From Xiheibacterium sp038325765 (GTDB taxonomy: Bacteria; Myxococcota_A; Polyangia; Nannocystales; Nannocystaceae), in NCBI GenBank assembly GCA_038325765.1, contig JBBQJI010000036.1, positions 13,989 to 77,988 on the forward strand: a stretch of DNA of 64,000 bases. Reading direction: 5' to 3'. The number at the start of each line of letters is the position of its first letter. Position 1 is the stretch's first letter. The notes under the pieces are model-generated. The model made no database searches, was not told the DNA's origin, and saw only the letters and a list, made by a program, of their open reading frames with translations. Both the position numbers and the translations under genes were made by a program. This document shows positions 53,115-61,723 of the stretch, piece after piece.

Positions 53115-54617
53115 ATGGCGTATCGAGGATTCATGGTCGCGATCGCGATCGCGACCACCCCGGCGTGCGACGTCGACGAGCACGCCCATGCCGACGCGCC
53201 GCAACGCACGACCACAGCCCAGCGCAACGCCCATCTCCCCGACATCTCCTCGCTGCCCACCCGCGCGGTGCATGCCGCCGTGCCGTGGGCGCGCGTCGTC
53301 TCTCCGGTCGAACGCGTCGTCTCGTCCGGCGCACCACCCCGCACGAAGGGCGACATGGTGCTCTCCGCCGAGCCCGAGGTCTCCGCGGCGTTGGGTGAGC
53401 CACGCGGCGCGTTGCTGTACCTCGCGATGGACGGGATGACGCTGCGGCCGTGCGACGAGGCGTGGTCGAGCAGCTCGGCCAAGCAATGCACGTCGATCGT
53501 CGACCAGACGACGGAGTTTCCAGCATGGGGGACCGAGATGCAGCAGGCGATGCTACTCCAGTACGTCACCGAGTACTTCGCGCCGTTCGACGTGACGGTG
53601 ACGACCGAGAAGCCGCCGCCGTACATGCCGTACACCCTGCAGGTGATCGGCGGCACCCCGGACCTGATCGACCGCGCCGAGATCTGCGGTATCGCGAGCC
53701 TCGACTGCGGCGCATTCAGCCGGAACCTCGTCGGCCTGGTGTTCGCGCAGCAGGACGTCTGCACGCCGTGGAAGACCACGGCGCACGAGGCCGGCCACAA
53801 CTTCGGGCTCGAGCACACCGTCGACGACGACGACATCATGTCGTACACGCTGGTGTACGACGATCTGTATCACTTCCGCGACGCCTGCATGGCGCAGTAC
53901 CTCGAGAGTCCGGAAGACTCCCCGAGCTGCGGCATGACCCACGCCCAGTACTGTCCCGAGGGCGGCGATCGCCAGAACAGCCGCACCGAGCTCCTCGGCA
54001 CGCTCGGTCCGTCGCGTCTCGACGTCTCGGCGCCCGTCGTCGACGTCGAGCCCGCGGACGGCTCGGTGTTCACCACGACCGACACGATCCGCATCGGCGC
54101 GCAGATCAGCGACGACGGCAACTTCATCGGCGCCCGCTGGACGTGGATCGGCGGGCTGCCCGACGAGCTGCCCTTCGGCCACGACCGCTGCACCAACGAC
54201 GCCTGCGTCGAGGACTTCGCCGACGAGTCGGGGGATCCCGACGGGTCGTGGGACTACCTGGTGCTGCAGGGCGCGCCCGCAGGCGAGTACATGTTCGCGC
54301 TCGAGGTGATGGACACGCACGGCAACGAGAGCTCGACCACGATCGAGTTCACCGTGAACGGGGCGCCGCTGCCGGGGGCCGGCGAGTCCGGCGGATCGAG
54401 CAGCGGAGGCGACGACGACACCGGCCCAGACGACTCGAGCACGGGCGGCGATGCGCTGCCGATGGAGCAGGACGAGCCCGACGCGCTGCCGCCGGGCTTC
54501 GGCGCCGCGACGTCGAGCGATGGTTGCAGCGTGGGCGCGCTCGGATCATCGCCGTGGCTGCTCGTGCTCTTCGGCCTTTGGCGCTCGCGTCGGCGTCGCA
54601 ACGGCTCGCACGCCTGA
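53115..54617 (+). CDS. Secreted zinc metalloprotease with MYXO-CTERM-like C-terminus
   Basis: 500 residues from ATG 53115-53117. Signal MAYRGFMVAIAIATTPACDV contains a lipobox-like TPAC. The catalytic site is TTAHEAGHNFGLEHTVDDDD, a metzincin-type HExxHxxGxxH, with IMSYT as a probable Met-turn, so endopeptidase activity is likely. An Ig-like or cadherin-like beta domain follows (PVVDVEPADGSVFTTTDTIR, GEYMFALEVMDTHGNESSTT). Then come a Gly/Ser/Asp linker and a tail DGCSVGALGSSPWLLVLFGL followed by RSRRRR, i.e. Cys motif, hydrophobic helix and basic end as in MYXO-CTERM sorting signals. The protein should be surface anchored or processed there. It is divergent from the accessory operon. Confidence 0.85.
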   Translation: MAYRGFMVAIAIATTPACDVDEHAHADAPQRTTTAQRNAHLPDISSLPTRAVHAAVPWARVVSPVERVVSSGAPPRTKGDMVLSAEPEVSAALGEPRGALLYLAMDGMTLRPCDEAWSSSSAKQCTSIVDQTTEFPAWGTEMQQAMLLQYVTEYFAPFDVTVTTEKPPPYMPYTLQVIGGTPDLIDRAEICGIASLDCGAFSRNLVGLVFAQQDVCTPWKTTAHEAGHNFGLEHTVDDDDIMSYTLVYDDLYHFRDACMAQYLESPEDSPSCGMTHAQYCPEGGDRQNSRTELLGTLGPSRLDVSAPVVDVEPADGSVFTTTDTIRIGAQISDDGNFIGARWTWIGGLPDELPFGHDRCTNDACVEDFADESGDPDGSWDYLVLQGAPAGEYMFALEVMDTHGNESSTTIEFTVNGAPLPGAGESGGSSSGGDDDTGPDDSSTGGDALPMEQDEPDALPPGFGAATSSDGCSVGALGSSPWLLVLFGLWRSRRRRNGSHA

Positions 54618-54704
54618 GATCCTCGAAGTGGCCAAACGGCCACATCGACGCGACCCACGGCGCTCCACGCCCATGGCATGCTGGCGCGTCGACGCGGTTG
54701 CGCC

Positions 54705-55645
54705 CGCACCTCGCCCGCACCGTCCAGCACCACGAGCGGTGCGCCCACCTGGTCCGTCACCAGCCCGTGCCCGCCCTCCGTGGTGAGTCGAGCCAGCGTC
54801 GCGAAGCTCCCAGGCGCGAACAGCCACGTGATCACCGAACCCGCGACGTCCTCCGCCGCCGGCCCAGCCGGCGGCTAGGCGAGCCCGTCCGCAAGCCGCA
54901 GCCTCGCCACCAGCGCCGGGAATCCACGCACCGCCTGCTTCAGCTGCGCCGCCCACCGCGGCTTCGCCTGCGCCTCGGGCAGCAGGCCCCGCAGCTCCTT
55001 CCGCACCCGCAGCAACGCTCGCTCGTATGCCTCTTCACCCGCAACCGGCCGCGGCTCGGCGGCCTCACGCGCCTCGCCCCACTCGTGCAGCACCACGTCC
55101 CCGTCCCACACGAAGCACGTCTGCACACCCCCCGCGCACTTCGATAGCCGACGACTCAGCGCGTCGTACCCGAACTCCACCCCGCTCCCGTCCGGCCGAT
55201 CCACCTGCACCAGCCGACCCGCGTCGCTCCAGTGGTAGCACCAGCTCCCCCCGTCCGGATCCGTACGCCCGCTCAGCCGACCCGAATCGTCGTGCTCGTA
55301 CTGCGTCGTGCCCTCCGCGTCCCGCCGCCACTGCAGCTCACCGCCGGCGCCATACGCACGATCATTCCGCGCAGGCGTGTCGAACACACGACCCAGATCA
55401 TGCGGCCAGCTCCCCTCGACCGCGACATCCCCGATCCGCGACCGCACGAACATCCCGCGACCGTCGTGCTCCCGCGCCTGGACCCCGCCGCCCTGCTCCT
55501 CGATCGACAGCAGCCGATCGTCCGCGCCCCACACGTACTTCCGCAGCCGATGCACCGTGTCGCCCGTCGCCACCGCGTGCTGCGTCGGCCGTCCCACCGC
55601 GTCGCGCCACCACGCCGACCGCGCGCCGCTGGGCATGCTTCGCTC
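54705..55645 (-). pseudogene. Second Rhs fragment, truncated at both ends
   Basis: The stretch aligns with the segment of the Rhs copy near 44470-45290, in the same orientation; roughly nine of ten bases match where I compared them. It reads YVWGADDRLLSIEEQGGGVQ, FDTPARNDRAYGAGGELQWR, GVEFGYDALSRRLSKCAGGV and VLHEWGEAREAAEPRPVAGE, then meets an in-frame TAG at 54875-54877, then SVITWLFAPGSFATLARLTT and VVLDGAGEVRAQ. It lacks the Rhs core end, toxin and immunity. At the 5' side it keeps RDAVGRPTQHAVATGDTVHR, which the first copy has lost. The left end lies about 90 bp from the metalloprotease stop; the right end abuts a truncated plus-strand gene. Non-functional. Confidence 0.75.
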
Positions 55646-55647
55646 CG

Positions 55648-56205
55648 TCTCGTCGCGAGGCGTGGACCGACGACGGCAAGGTGCTCTTCACCCGCAGCGG
55701 CCCCGATGGCAAGGATGTGCTCATTCGCGCCAGCCTCTCGTCGCCGATCGTCGAGGAGACCTTGCTGTCGACCCAGGGCAGCCTCGGCTTCGCGCAGCTC
55801 ACGGTGTCGCACGGCATCGCGGTGTGGGGAGAGATGCACGAGCCCAGTCGTGCGCGGATGTTCGCCGCGCGGCTCGATGGCACGGTGCGACGCGAGATCA
55901 TGCCCGAGTCCCCGTGGGCGCAGCTGCAGTGGCCGCGGCTCGCCCCCGACGGATCACAGCTCGCCTACACCAACGGAACGTTGTTGATGCGGATGTCGCT
56001 CGTGGGTGCCGAGGCGATGCCGGAGTCCGAGTACCTCACCAAGTGCGCGAGCCGGTGCGACTTTCGCTGGGAGAGCTCGCGTACGCTGCTGGTGATCGAC
56101 GGCCGTGACCTCGTGCGGGTGAGCATCGGCGACGACGGGGTGGCCGTGCAGCGCCAGGTGGCGGACGACGTCGCGGGCCTCGCAGTCGCCGGCGGAGGCG
56201 ACTGA
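55648..56205 (+). pseudogene. 5'-truncated TolB/WD40-like beta-propeller gene
   Basis: The open frame begins without a plausible start at the Rhs junction and reads AWTDDGKVLFTRSGPDGKDV, LTVSHGIAVWGEMHEPSRAR, AQLQWPRLAPDGSQLAYTNG, FRWESSRTLLVIDGRDLVRV and ends AVAGGGD at TGA 56203-56205. The WTDDGKVLF and APDGSQLAYTN units are TolB/WD40-type blades. Only about three blades remain, without a signal peptide, so a secreted propeller protein seems to have been cut by the event that left the Rhs fragment. Confidence 0.55.
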
Positions 56206-56437
56206 TTCGTGCTGACCACCGCGATGGGCGTGTGCGTCGAGAAATCGCATGGCACGTCCGGCCCGGCCATCAGACGCTGCGGCCCGGGTGTCCCCGATCA
56301 CCATCGGTCATGCGCAACCGCGGCGGGGGCCTCGGGGGCCTCGGCCCGCGCCGCCTCTGCCCCCTGCGGACGTCGAAATCGTACTCCGCCGACCCGGCGC
56401 GGCCCTCTCCGCGCCGATCACCCCGTACAGTCCCACG

Positions 56438-57421
56438 ATGGCCGATACGGTGGGCGCGGGGATGCGGTGGATCGCCGCGACGGGGGCGGCACTCATCCGC
56501 GCGTGGGTGATCATGTTCGGCAAGCGCTGCGATCCGCGGACCTTGCCGTGGCTCGCAGGCCCTGTCGGCGGACACCACCTCGAGATGGGGCCGCTGGCGT
56601 ATCGCGACATCGCGGCACAGCAGGGCTGGACGGTGGACGAGCAGCAATCGGACACAGGCCTGGTCGAGGACTTCGCCTCGCTCGCGAGTTAGTCGTTCGA
56701 CCCTGGGCGGGTGCATCCCGAGATCCACCGATTCTACGAGCGCACCAGCGAGTACGATCTCGAGGCGTGGAACCACTCGCCGTTCCCGGGTCGCCTGCTG
56801 TTGTGGCTGCTGGTGAACACCGTCAGCCGCGCGATGCAGCAGCTCGAGTTCCCCGTGACGGGGCTCGACCTGGCCCGCGGGCTGGTGAGCCAGGTGCTGC
56901 CGTTGCGCGACGCCCAGGGGCGTCGCGTGTGCACCGCGTGGATCCGCCGTCGTCGCGCGGCCCCGGGCTCACGCGATCGCGTGGTGTACACCGGTTTCTA
57001 CGGCGATGGCGTCGCGCCCCTGCACGCGCTTCCGTGCGTGCGTGTCGTGTTTCCGCTGCCGCGGGGGAACGCCACGGTGTTGCTCGCGCCCTCGGTCGAC
57101 CCACGCGGCGGCGATCCTTCGCGCGGCTGCGCCGGCTTGGTCCTGTCGTCGGCCGGCCGAGGGTTCGGCGACGTCGGTTTCTATCGCGTGGTCGAGCGCT
57201 CGCCCACGCGTTGGCGTGTTCTGAGGTTGCGAACGCTGCACGAACACTTCGCGCTGGCCGTCGCCGACGATGGCGAGATCCGCTGCGACCACCGCGTCAC
57301 GGTGCTCGGGATCACGGCGATGCAGATGCACTACAAGATCACGCGACGTCCAGCGGCGACGGCCCAGGGTGCCTTCCCCTCGCCCATCGAGCTCGCTGGC
57401 GAGAGGCACGCGTCGTCATGA
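56438..57421 (+). pseudogene. Conserved hypothetical gene interrupted by an in-frame TAG
   Basis: ATG 56438-56440 opens MADTVGAGMRWIAATGAALI. The frame continues through WVIMFGKRCDPRTLPWLAGP to VEDFASLAS, meets TAG at 56690-56692 (codon 85), and continues in the same frame with SFDPGRVHPEIHRFYERTSE, YDLEAWNHSPFPGRLLLWLL, RDRVVYTGFYGDGVAPLHAL, FGDVGFYRVVERSPTRWRVL and ITAMQMHYKITRR to 57421. DFxSL-x-FDPxxVHPxIxxFYExTSxYxLxxW is a run I recognise from uncharacterised proteins, so both parts belong to one gene of about 327 residues. The second part could start at GTG 56711. It is either a recent pseudogene or a gene with suppressed TAG. Function unknown. Confidence 0.6.
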
Positions 57422-57968
57422 TGCACCGAGTGCTCGAGCCCGGTCCCGTCAGCGCGTGGGCGGCGAAACCTCGCAGCTGCGAGTCGGGGTTTTGCAGGTG
57501 GGCGGCGAGCTCGGCGAGCGCGGCCTCGCGATCGAACCGCACGCGGTAGCGAAACAACGCCTCGCCGATCACTCGGCGACCAGGGTCGACGTCGCGCGCA
57601 GTGAGGTCGCCGAGTGCTTCGGCGGCGAGGCGAGCCCGCGGTGCGCCGTCGGGATAGCCGACGTATTCGAGCCCGACGTAGACGTAGCCTTGGTGGGCGT
57701 GGGCGAGCAGCAACGTGAAGGCGCGCTCGTCAGCCGAGGCGCCGAGTGCGTGGCCGATCGCCCGGCTGAGCATGCTCCACGGCGGCTCGGCGAGCAGCAG
57801 CTCGGCCACATCGAGGGCGCGCGGCGGATCGATCCGCAGGAGGATCTCTAGGCCCGCCTCGATCGCGCCCGGTTCGCCGGCCGACAGCAGAGGCGACGTG
57901 TTCACCACCCCGCGCCCGCCCGTCGTCGTCGCTGCCCTTCTCCAGCCCTTGGCCGTGCGCTTCGTCAT
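57339..57968 (-). CDS. HEAT-repeat-like protein, unknown function
   Basis: 209 residues from ATG 57966-57968; its end overlaps the convergent gene by 83 bp. Helical pairs dominate: PGAIEAGLEILLRIDPPRAL, DVAELLLAEPPWSMLSRAIG, DERAFTLLLAHAHQGYVYVG, APRARLAAEALGDLTARDVD, RRVIGEALFRYRVRFDREAA, LAELAAHLQNPDSQLRGFAA. The pattern of about 35-residue helical repeats is HEAT-like. A GTG at 57896-57898 would give a shorter start (VNTSPLLSAGEPG). No signal peptide. The C-terminal 35 residues, which lie in the overlap, look less coding, so the true end could be an extension by mutation. Confidence 0.5.
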   Translation of the reverse strand: MTKRTAKGWRRAATTTGGRGVVNTSPLLSAGEPGAIEAGLEILLRIDPPRALDVAELLLAEPPWSMLSRAIGHALGASADERAFTLLLAHAHQGYVYVGLEYVGYPDGAPRARLAAEALGDLTARDVDPGRRVIGEALFRYRVRFDREAALAELAAHLQNPDSQLRGFAAHALTGPGSSTRCIMTTRASRQRARWARGRHPGPSPLDVA

Positions 57969-58041
57969 GCCACGCCTCACTCGCGCTTCCCCTCGCGCCC
58001 AGGCCCTCGCCAATTTCTCCCGTCCGAGCGCTCATCGCTGC

Positions 58042-58185
58042 TCACCGGGCCACTCCGTACTCACCCGCGCGCCCAAATCCCCACTTAAAAACGCTTAAGC
58101 GCGCCGCCGGATCCGACTGCACGCCGCAGGCGAGCAGCACGAGCGGGTACAGACACGACGCGATCGATCCACGGAGCCGCGGCAT
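58042..58185 (-). CDS. Short lipoprotein, possibly truncated
   Basis: 47 residues from ATG 58183-58185: MPRLRGSIASCLYPLVLLAC is a lipoprotein signal with lipobox LLAC, and only about 28 residues follow (GVQSDPAARLSVFKWGFG). It starts 26 bp after the stop of the copper-storage gene on the same strand. An AT-rich patch (cttaaaaacgcttaag, 58083-58098) lies inside. It could be a tiny lipoprotein partner, or the leftover start of a longer gene. Confidence 0.35.
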   Translation of the reverse strand: MPRLRGSIASCLYPLVLLACGVQSDPAARLSVFKWGFGRAGEYGVAR

Positions 58186-58210
58186 AGGGCCGAGACTACC
58201 GCCTTCTGCG

Positions 58211-58624
58211 TCACTTGGCCTTCGCCGCTTGCCGACACATCTTCGCGCACGCTCGGCACGCTGCGGCGCACGCCATGCACGCCTTGTCGTCCTTGTGCTT
58301 CTCGCACTCGGCGGCGCAACGATCGCAGGCCTCGGCGCACTGGGCCATCATGGCCTTGCTCATCGGTCCCTTGCGGGCGGAGATCGAGTCACACGCTCCG
58401 CAGATGTCGGCGCAATCCAGGCAGAGCCTGATGCACTCTTTCCGGCCGACCTCGTCGAGACACGCGGCGACGCACGCCAGGCACGCGGTCCGGCAGTTGG
58501 AGCACCCGCGACTGCACCCGCCGGCGGGCGGCTTGTCATCGGCGCGGGCGACCCCGGCCAACCCGGCAGCTCCACCAAACACGGCGGCTGCCCCGCCCAT
58601 CATCGTTCGACGATCCATCTTCAT
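58211..58624 (-). CDS. Tat-exported Cys-rich four-helix copper-storage protein (Csp1-like, DUF326)
   Basis: 137 residues from ATG 58622-58624, preceded by a good ribosome-binding site (gaagggaga). The N-terminus MDRRTMMGGAAAVFGGAAGL is a twin-arginine signal. The mature part is a four-helix bundle lined with cysteines: GCSRGCSNCRTACLACVAAC, CIRLCLDCADICGACD, AQCAEACDRCAAEC and ACMACAAACRACAKMC. I count 20 Cys in about 110 residues, spaced CxxC and CxxxC along helices. Csp1 of methanotrophs is a Tat-exported tetramer that stores many Cu(I) ions in such bundles. Role here: extracytoplasmic copper storage or detoxification. It may be followed by the small lipoprotein at 58042. Confidence 0.85.
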   Translation of the reverse strand: MKMDRRTMMGGAAAVFGGAAGLAGVARADDKPPAGGCSRGCSNCRTACLACVAACLDEVGRKECIRLCLDCADICGACDSISARKGPMSKAMMAQCAEACDRCAAECEKHKDDKACMACAAACRACAKMCRQAAKAK

Positions 58625-58715
58625 GTTGATTGATTCTCCCTTCGACTTCGACAATTACACGGCTCTGTGTATCCGTGGGTTTCAAGCCCGAGCTCGCGCG
58701 CCGGACCATGGGCGA

Positions 58716-59351
58716 TCAGTCCCGCGCCGTCCCCAGCCACGCGTCCTCTTGCGCCCACATCGCGTCCATGCGCGCCTCCATGCGATCGTGGATCGCTGCC
58801 TCCGACGGATCGTCGTCGTGGCGGAACTCCTCGACGGGTAGCCCCAGCGACGCGATCCACTCGAGCGTGTCGAGGCCGGCGTCGGCCTTGCGCGCGATGT
58901 CGGCGAGCATCAGCGACAGCAGCTTGTAGTGGCCGCCGAACGGCGACTCGACCGGTCGCAGCGGCGCGTCGTCGGTGGTCCAGAGTTCGAGCGTGTCCTC
59001 GAGCGCGACGACAGCACCCGCAGGATCCTCGGCGAGCCACGGCATCAGCTCCGCCACCAACGTGCGCACGCCGGCCTTGCGGAGCACCACGAGCCCCCCG
59101 CCGGTAAAGTAGCGGCTGGCGAACTGGGGCGGCGGCGCGGCCGTTCGCACCGCGGCGCGGCTGTTCTTGCCGCGCTCCCAAATCGGCGAGATGGAGATCG
59201 GCGACATGCCGACGCTCAGCTCGCGCGCGAGCGCGAGGTTCGTCTCCACGATCCGTCGCGCCTCGGCGACGATCACCTCGGTGGCCGGCAGCACGTAGGC
59301 CATCGGCAGTCCGAGCAGCGCTCGCGCGGCGTCGTCGGTAGGGCGGTCCAT
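58716..59351 (-). CDS. Hypothetical protein
   Basis: 211 residues from ATG 59349-59351. No signal peptide or membrane segment. Features: an N-terminal helix (DDAARALLGLPMAYVLPATE), VIVAEARRIVETNLALAREL, a Pro-rich loop (AVRTAAPPPQFASRYFTGGG), LVVLRKAGVRTLVAELMPWL, GAVVALEDTLELWTTDDAPL and a C-terminal helical part (YKLLSLMLADIARKADAGLD, HDRMEARMDAMWAQEDAWLG). The middle resembles small alpha/beta domains, but I recognise no family. It is a single gene upstream of the copper-storage gene on the same strand, with about 90 bp between. Confidence 0.55.
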   Translation of the reverse strand: MDRPTDDAARALLGLPMAYVLPATEVIVAEARRIVETNLALARELSVGMSPISISPIWERGKNSRAAVRTAAPPPQFASRYFTGGGLVVLRKAGVRTLVAELMPWLAEDPAGAVVALEDTLELWTTDDAPLRPVESPFGGHYKLLSLMLADIARKADAGLDTLEWIASLGLPVEEFRHDDDPSEAAIHDRMEARMDAMWAQEDAWLGTARD

Positions 59352-59937
59352 CGACGCGTGATGCTACCAGCACGGGTCGGCGCGCGGCGCAGGCGGGCCT
59401 GCACCGCGCGGGGGCCGTCCGTCGCTGCCCGGCGCTCACCGCTGGCGATGGTTCAACCGCCGTCGATCTGCACGAAGAACGCGCGCACGTCGACGCGGAG
59501 GCCATCGGTCCCCTCGGGGGTGGGCAGCGTGTCTCCGCGCGGGTAGTCCGCGATCCCGACGCATGACGACGGCCGTCCTCGCGGTCTGCGCAATCGGGTG
59601 CACGACGACGATGTCGTCGGCAGCACCAACGCCGACTGCACGAGCCACCGCGTTGTGGCACACGCCCCTCACCGGATTCCATGCGGCGGAGCGAGGTGCG
59701 TGCGCGGGGGAGTTCGCGGCGGAGTTCGCGGCGGAACCGTCGCGGTGATGCGCCCGCATCTCGCCGAGGCGCCGTTCGCCGCGGCCGCGCGAGTCGGGCA
59801 ACGGCCTCGCCCAAGTGCCCAAGTCGCCTGCGCAGATCGGGCAACGGCGGCGGAGGCGACACGGCCAGCGACGTCGTCGTCCAGGAGATCCCGGGCGTTG
59901 GTCACGTTGGTACGGTTTCTGCTATGGCCTGCCCGCA
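59352..59937. other. Gene-poor stretch with small relics
   Basis: No convincing complete gene. On the minus strand, 59453-59570 shows a short coding-like end (CVGIADYPRGDTLPTPEG then TDGLRVDVRAFFVQIDGG and stop) that may be the C-terminus of a lost gene. On the plus strand a 12-bp unit, agttcgcggcgg, is directly repeated at 59711-59734. The last 100 bp probably contain the promoter of the xylanase gene, but I could not pick out elements with confidence. Confidence 0.4.
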
Positions 59938-61656
59938 ATGAACTCGCGGAACAACCTTCAGGCGCTGCTCTCGCTGGGACTGCTCGTCGTCGCGGGCTGC
60001 GACGGCGGCACCGACCCTGAACTCGCCTTTCGCGAAGGCCCCGTGTCCTTCAACCTCCAGGACAACGCGAACCCGAACCTACCGGTCGTCGGCGCTGCCG
60101 TGAGAGCGGTACCGTTGTCGACGCAACCCTATCGCGACCACTTGCACGATCACTACAATCAGGTGACGGTCGAGAACGCACTGAAGTGGGAGGCCCTCCG
60201 TCCTACCCCCGACACGTTCGTGTTCGACGACGCCGACACGATCATCGACGAGGCCGAAGCGAACGGCCAATCTGTCCGCGGCCACACGCTCGTGTGGGAG
60301 GTCAACCTCCCGGCGTGGTTGAACGACAGCCTCGGCCCGAACGGCGTTCGTGCCGCGATGCTCGACCACATCACCACCGTCGTCGGGCGGTACGAGGGCA
60401 GAGTCGGACATTGGGATGTCGTGAACGAGGCCGTCGATGCCGGGGGCAACTTGCGCCCCAACGTGTTCTATCGGGCAATGGGCGCGAGCTACATCGCCGA
60501 CGCTTTCGTCGCGGCGCACGCCGCCGACCCGACCGCCAAGCTCACCTACAACGATTTCGGCGTCGAGATCCCCGGGCTCAAGCAAGACGGTGTCGTCGCG
60601 TTGGTGGGCGATCTCGTCGACGCGGGTGTCCCGATCCACGAGGTTGGGTTCCAGATGCACGCGCACCCCTACGACTGGGCGAACGGACGCATCGATCAGG
60701 CAGACCTCCGCGAGGCGATCGCACGCTTCGGTGCCCTGGGCGTCGACGTCTACATCACCGAGCTGGACGTGCGGATCGATGAGCTGGGCGGAGCGAGCAG
60801 CGACATGCTCGCGATGCAGCGCGATGTCTATCACAACGTCGCGGCCGCTTGTCACGCGGAGCCCGCGTGTCGCGGCGTGACGACGTGGGGGTTCACCGAT
60901 GCGCACACGTACATCCCTTCCGGTCAACCGCTGCCCTTTGATTCCGACTACCAATCCAAGCCAGCGGCACAAGGTCTACGCGAGGGGATCTCCGGCCACG
61001 CTGCCGCCGCGGTGGCGCCGTACTGGGACAGCGTCTGTCCGATCGCCGGCGCGCTGTTCTGCGATCCACTGGAGAGTCCCACGCTGTACGGCCTCGGCAA
61101 GGTTCTCGTTGCGGGTGGCGCGGTCGAGTCCACGAGCGATGTCTATCGAGGGATTCGGGCGGTTCGCGCGGTCACGCCTACGGCGGCCGGAACCCGCCGC
61201 GCGTACGTCGAGCGCAGGGTCGGCGGAGACATCGACGAGGGGCAGGTGTGGACGCGCGCGTATCTCTACGTCCCGGCGTCGGCGCCCAACGACTTCACGG
61301 CGTTTGCCTTCGACGAGACCCACGCGCCGCACTACGGCGTGAGCTTCGGGATCCACACCGACGGACGTACCTTCCTGCGCACGGGCGGCCCGTCACCGCG
61401 CCGCGCCTACGGCCCCCAATTCCCGCGCGACGAATGGGTGTGCCTCGAGATGCGGGTGAAGGTGGCCCAGTCCGGGCGCGCGGATCTCTACCTCGAGGGT
61501 GCTCGCGTCGCGACGATCACCGGCCGCAACACGCGCTTCGGGAGCGACTACGGCACGGTCAAAGCGGGGATCATCTGGGCCCCGAGCAATGGCGCACCGA
61601 TCGAGGTTCTCACCGACGAGCTGGCCGTCGGCCGCACTCGCCTCGGGTGTGACTGA
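59938..61656 (+). CDS. GH10 endo-1,4-beta-xylanase lipoprotein with C-terminal lectin-like domain
   Basis: 572 residues from ATG 59938-59940. Signal MNSRNNLQALLSLGLLVVAGC with lipobox VAGC. The GH10 barrel spans about 40-355: NQVTVENALKWEALRPTPDT, VRGHTLVWEVNLPAWL, GHWDVVNEAVD (acid/base Glu), LTYNDFGVEI, VGFQMHAHPYDW, YITELDVRID (nucleophile Glu) and GVTTWGFTDAHTYIP. From about 365 a beta-sandwich follows (GGDIDEGQVWTRAYLYVPAS, YGVSFGIHTDGRTFLRTGGP, DLYLEGARVATITGRNTRFG) with the look of a LamG/concanavalin-type or carbohydrate-binding domain. It hydrolyses xylan outside the cell, tethered to the outer membrane. The only polysaccharide-degrading gene in the window. Confidence 0.9.
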   Translation: MNSRNNLQALLSLGLLVVAGCDGGTDPELAFREGPVSFNLQDNANPNLPVVGAAVRAVPLSTQPYRDHLHDHYNQVTVENALKWEALRPTPDTFVFDDADTIIDEAEANGQSVRGHTLVWEVNLPAWLNDSLGPNGVRAAMLDHITTVVGRYEGRVGHWDVVNEAVDAGGNLRPNVFYRAMGASYIADAFVAAHAADPTAKLTYNDFGVEIPGLKQDGVVALVGDLVDAGVPIHEVGFQMHAHPYDWANGRIDQADLREAIARFGALGVDVYITELDVRIDELGGASSDMLAMQRDVYHNVAAACHAEPACRGVTTWGFTDAHTYIPSGQPLPFDSDYQSKPAAQGLREGISGHAAAAVAPYWDSVCPIAGALFCDPLESPTLYGLGKVLVAGGAVESTSDVYRGIRAVRAVTPTAAGTRRAYVERRVGGDIDEGQVWTRAYLYVPASAPNDFTAFAFDETHAPHYGVSFGIHTDGRTFLRTGGPSPRRAYGPQFPRDEWVCLEMRVKVAQSGRADLYLEGARVATITGRNTRFGSDYGTVKAGIIWAPSNGAPIEVLTDELAVGRTRLGCD

Positions 61657-61723
61657 GCGAAGCTGTACGAGGCTCGAGAGCACGGGCGGTCCGACCCTCG
61701 GGTCGTTCCGGTCATCCCTCTCG

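Noticed and set aside
54875..55636. Second Rhs open frame as a functional gene
   Set aside because: It lacks a start region, the core end, any toxin tip and any immunity gene, and has an internal TAG.
58660..58675. acac...gtgt imperfect palindrome upstream of the copper-storage gene as a CueR-type operator
   Set aside because: Only four bases pair on each side and the spacing does not match known copper-regulator boxes.
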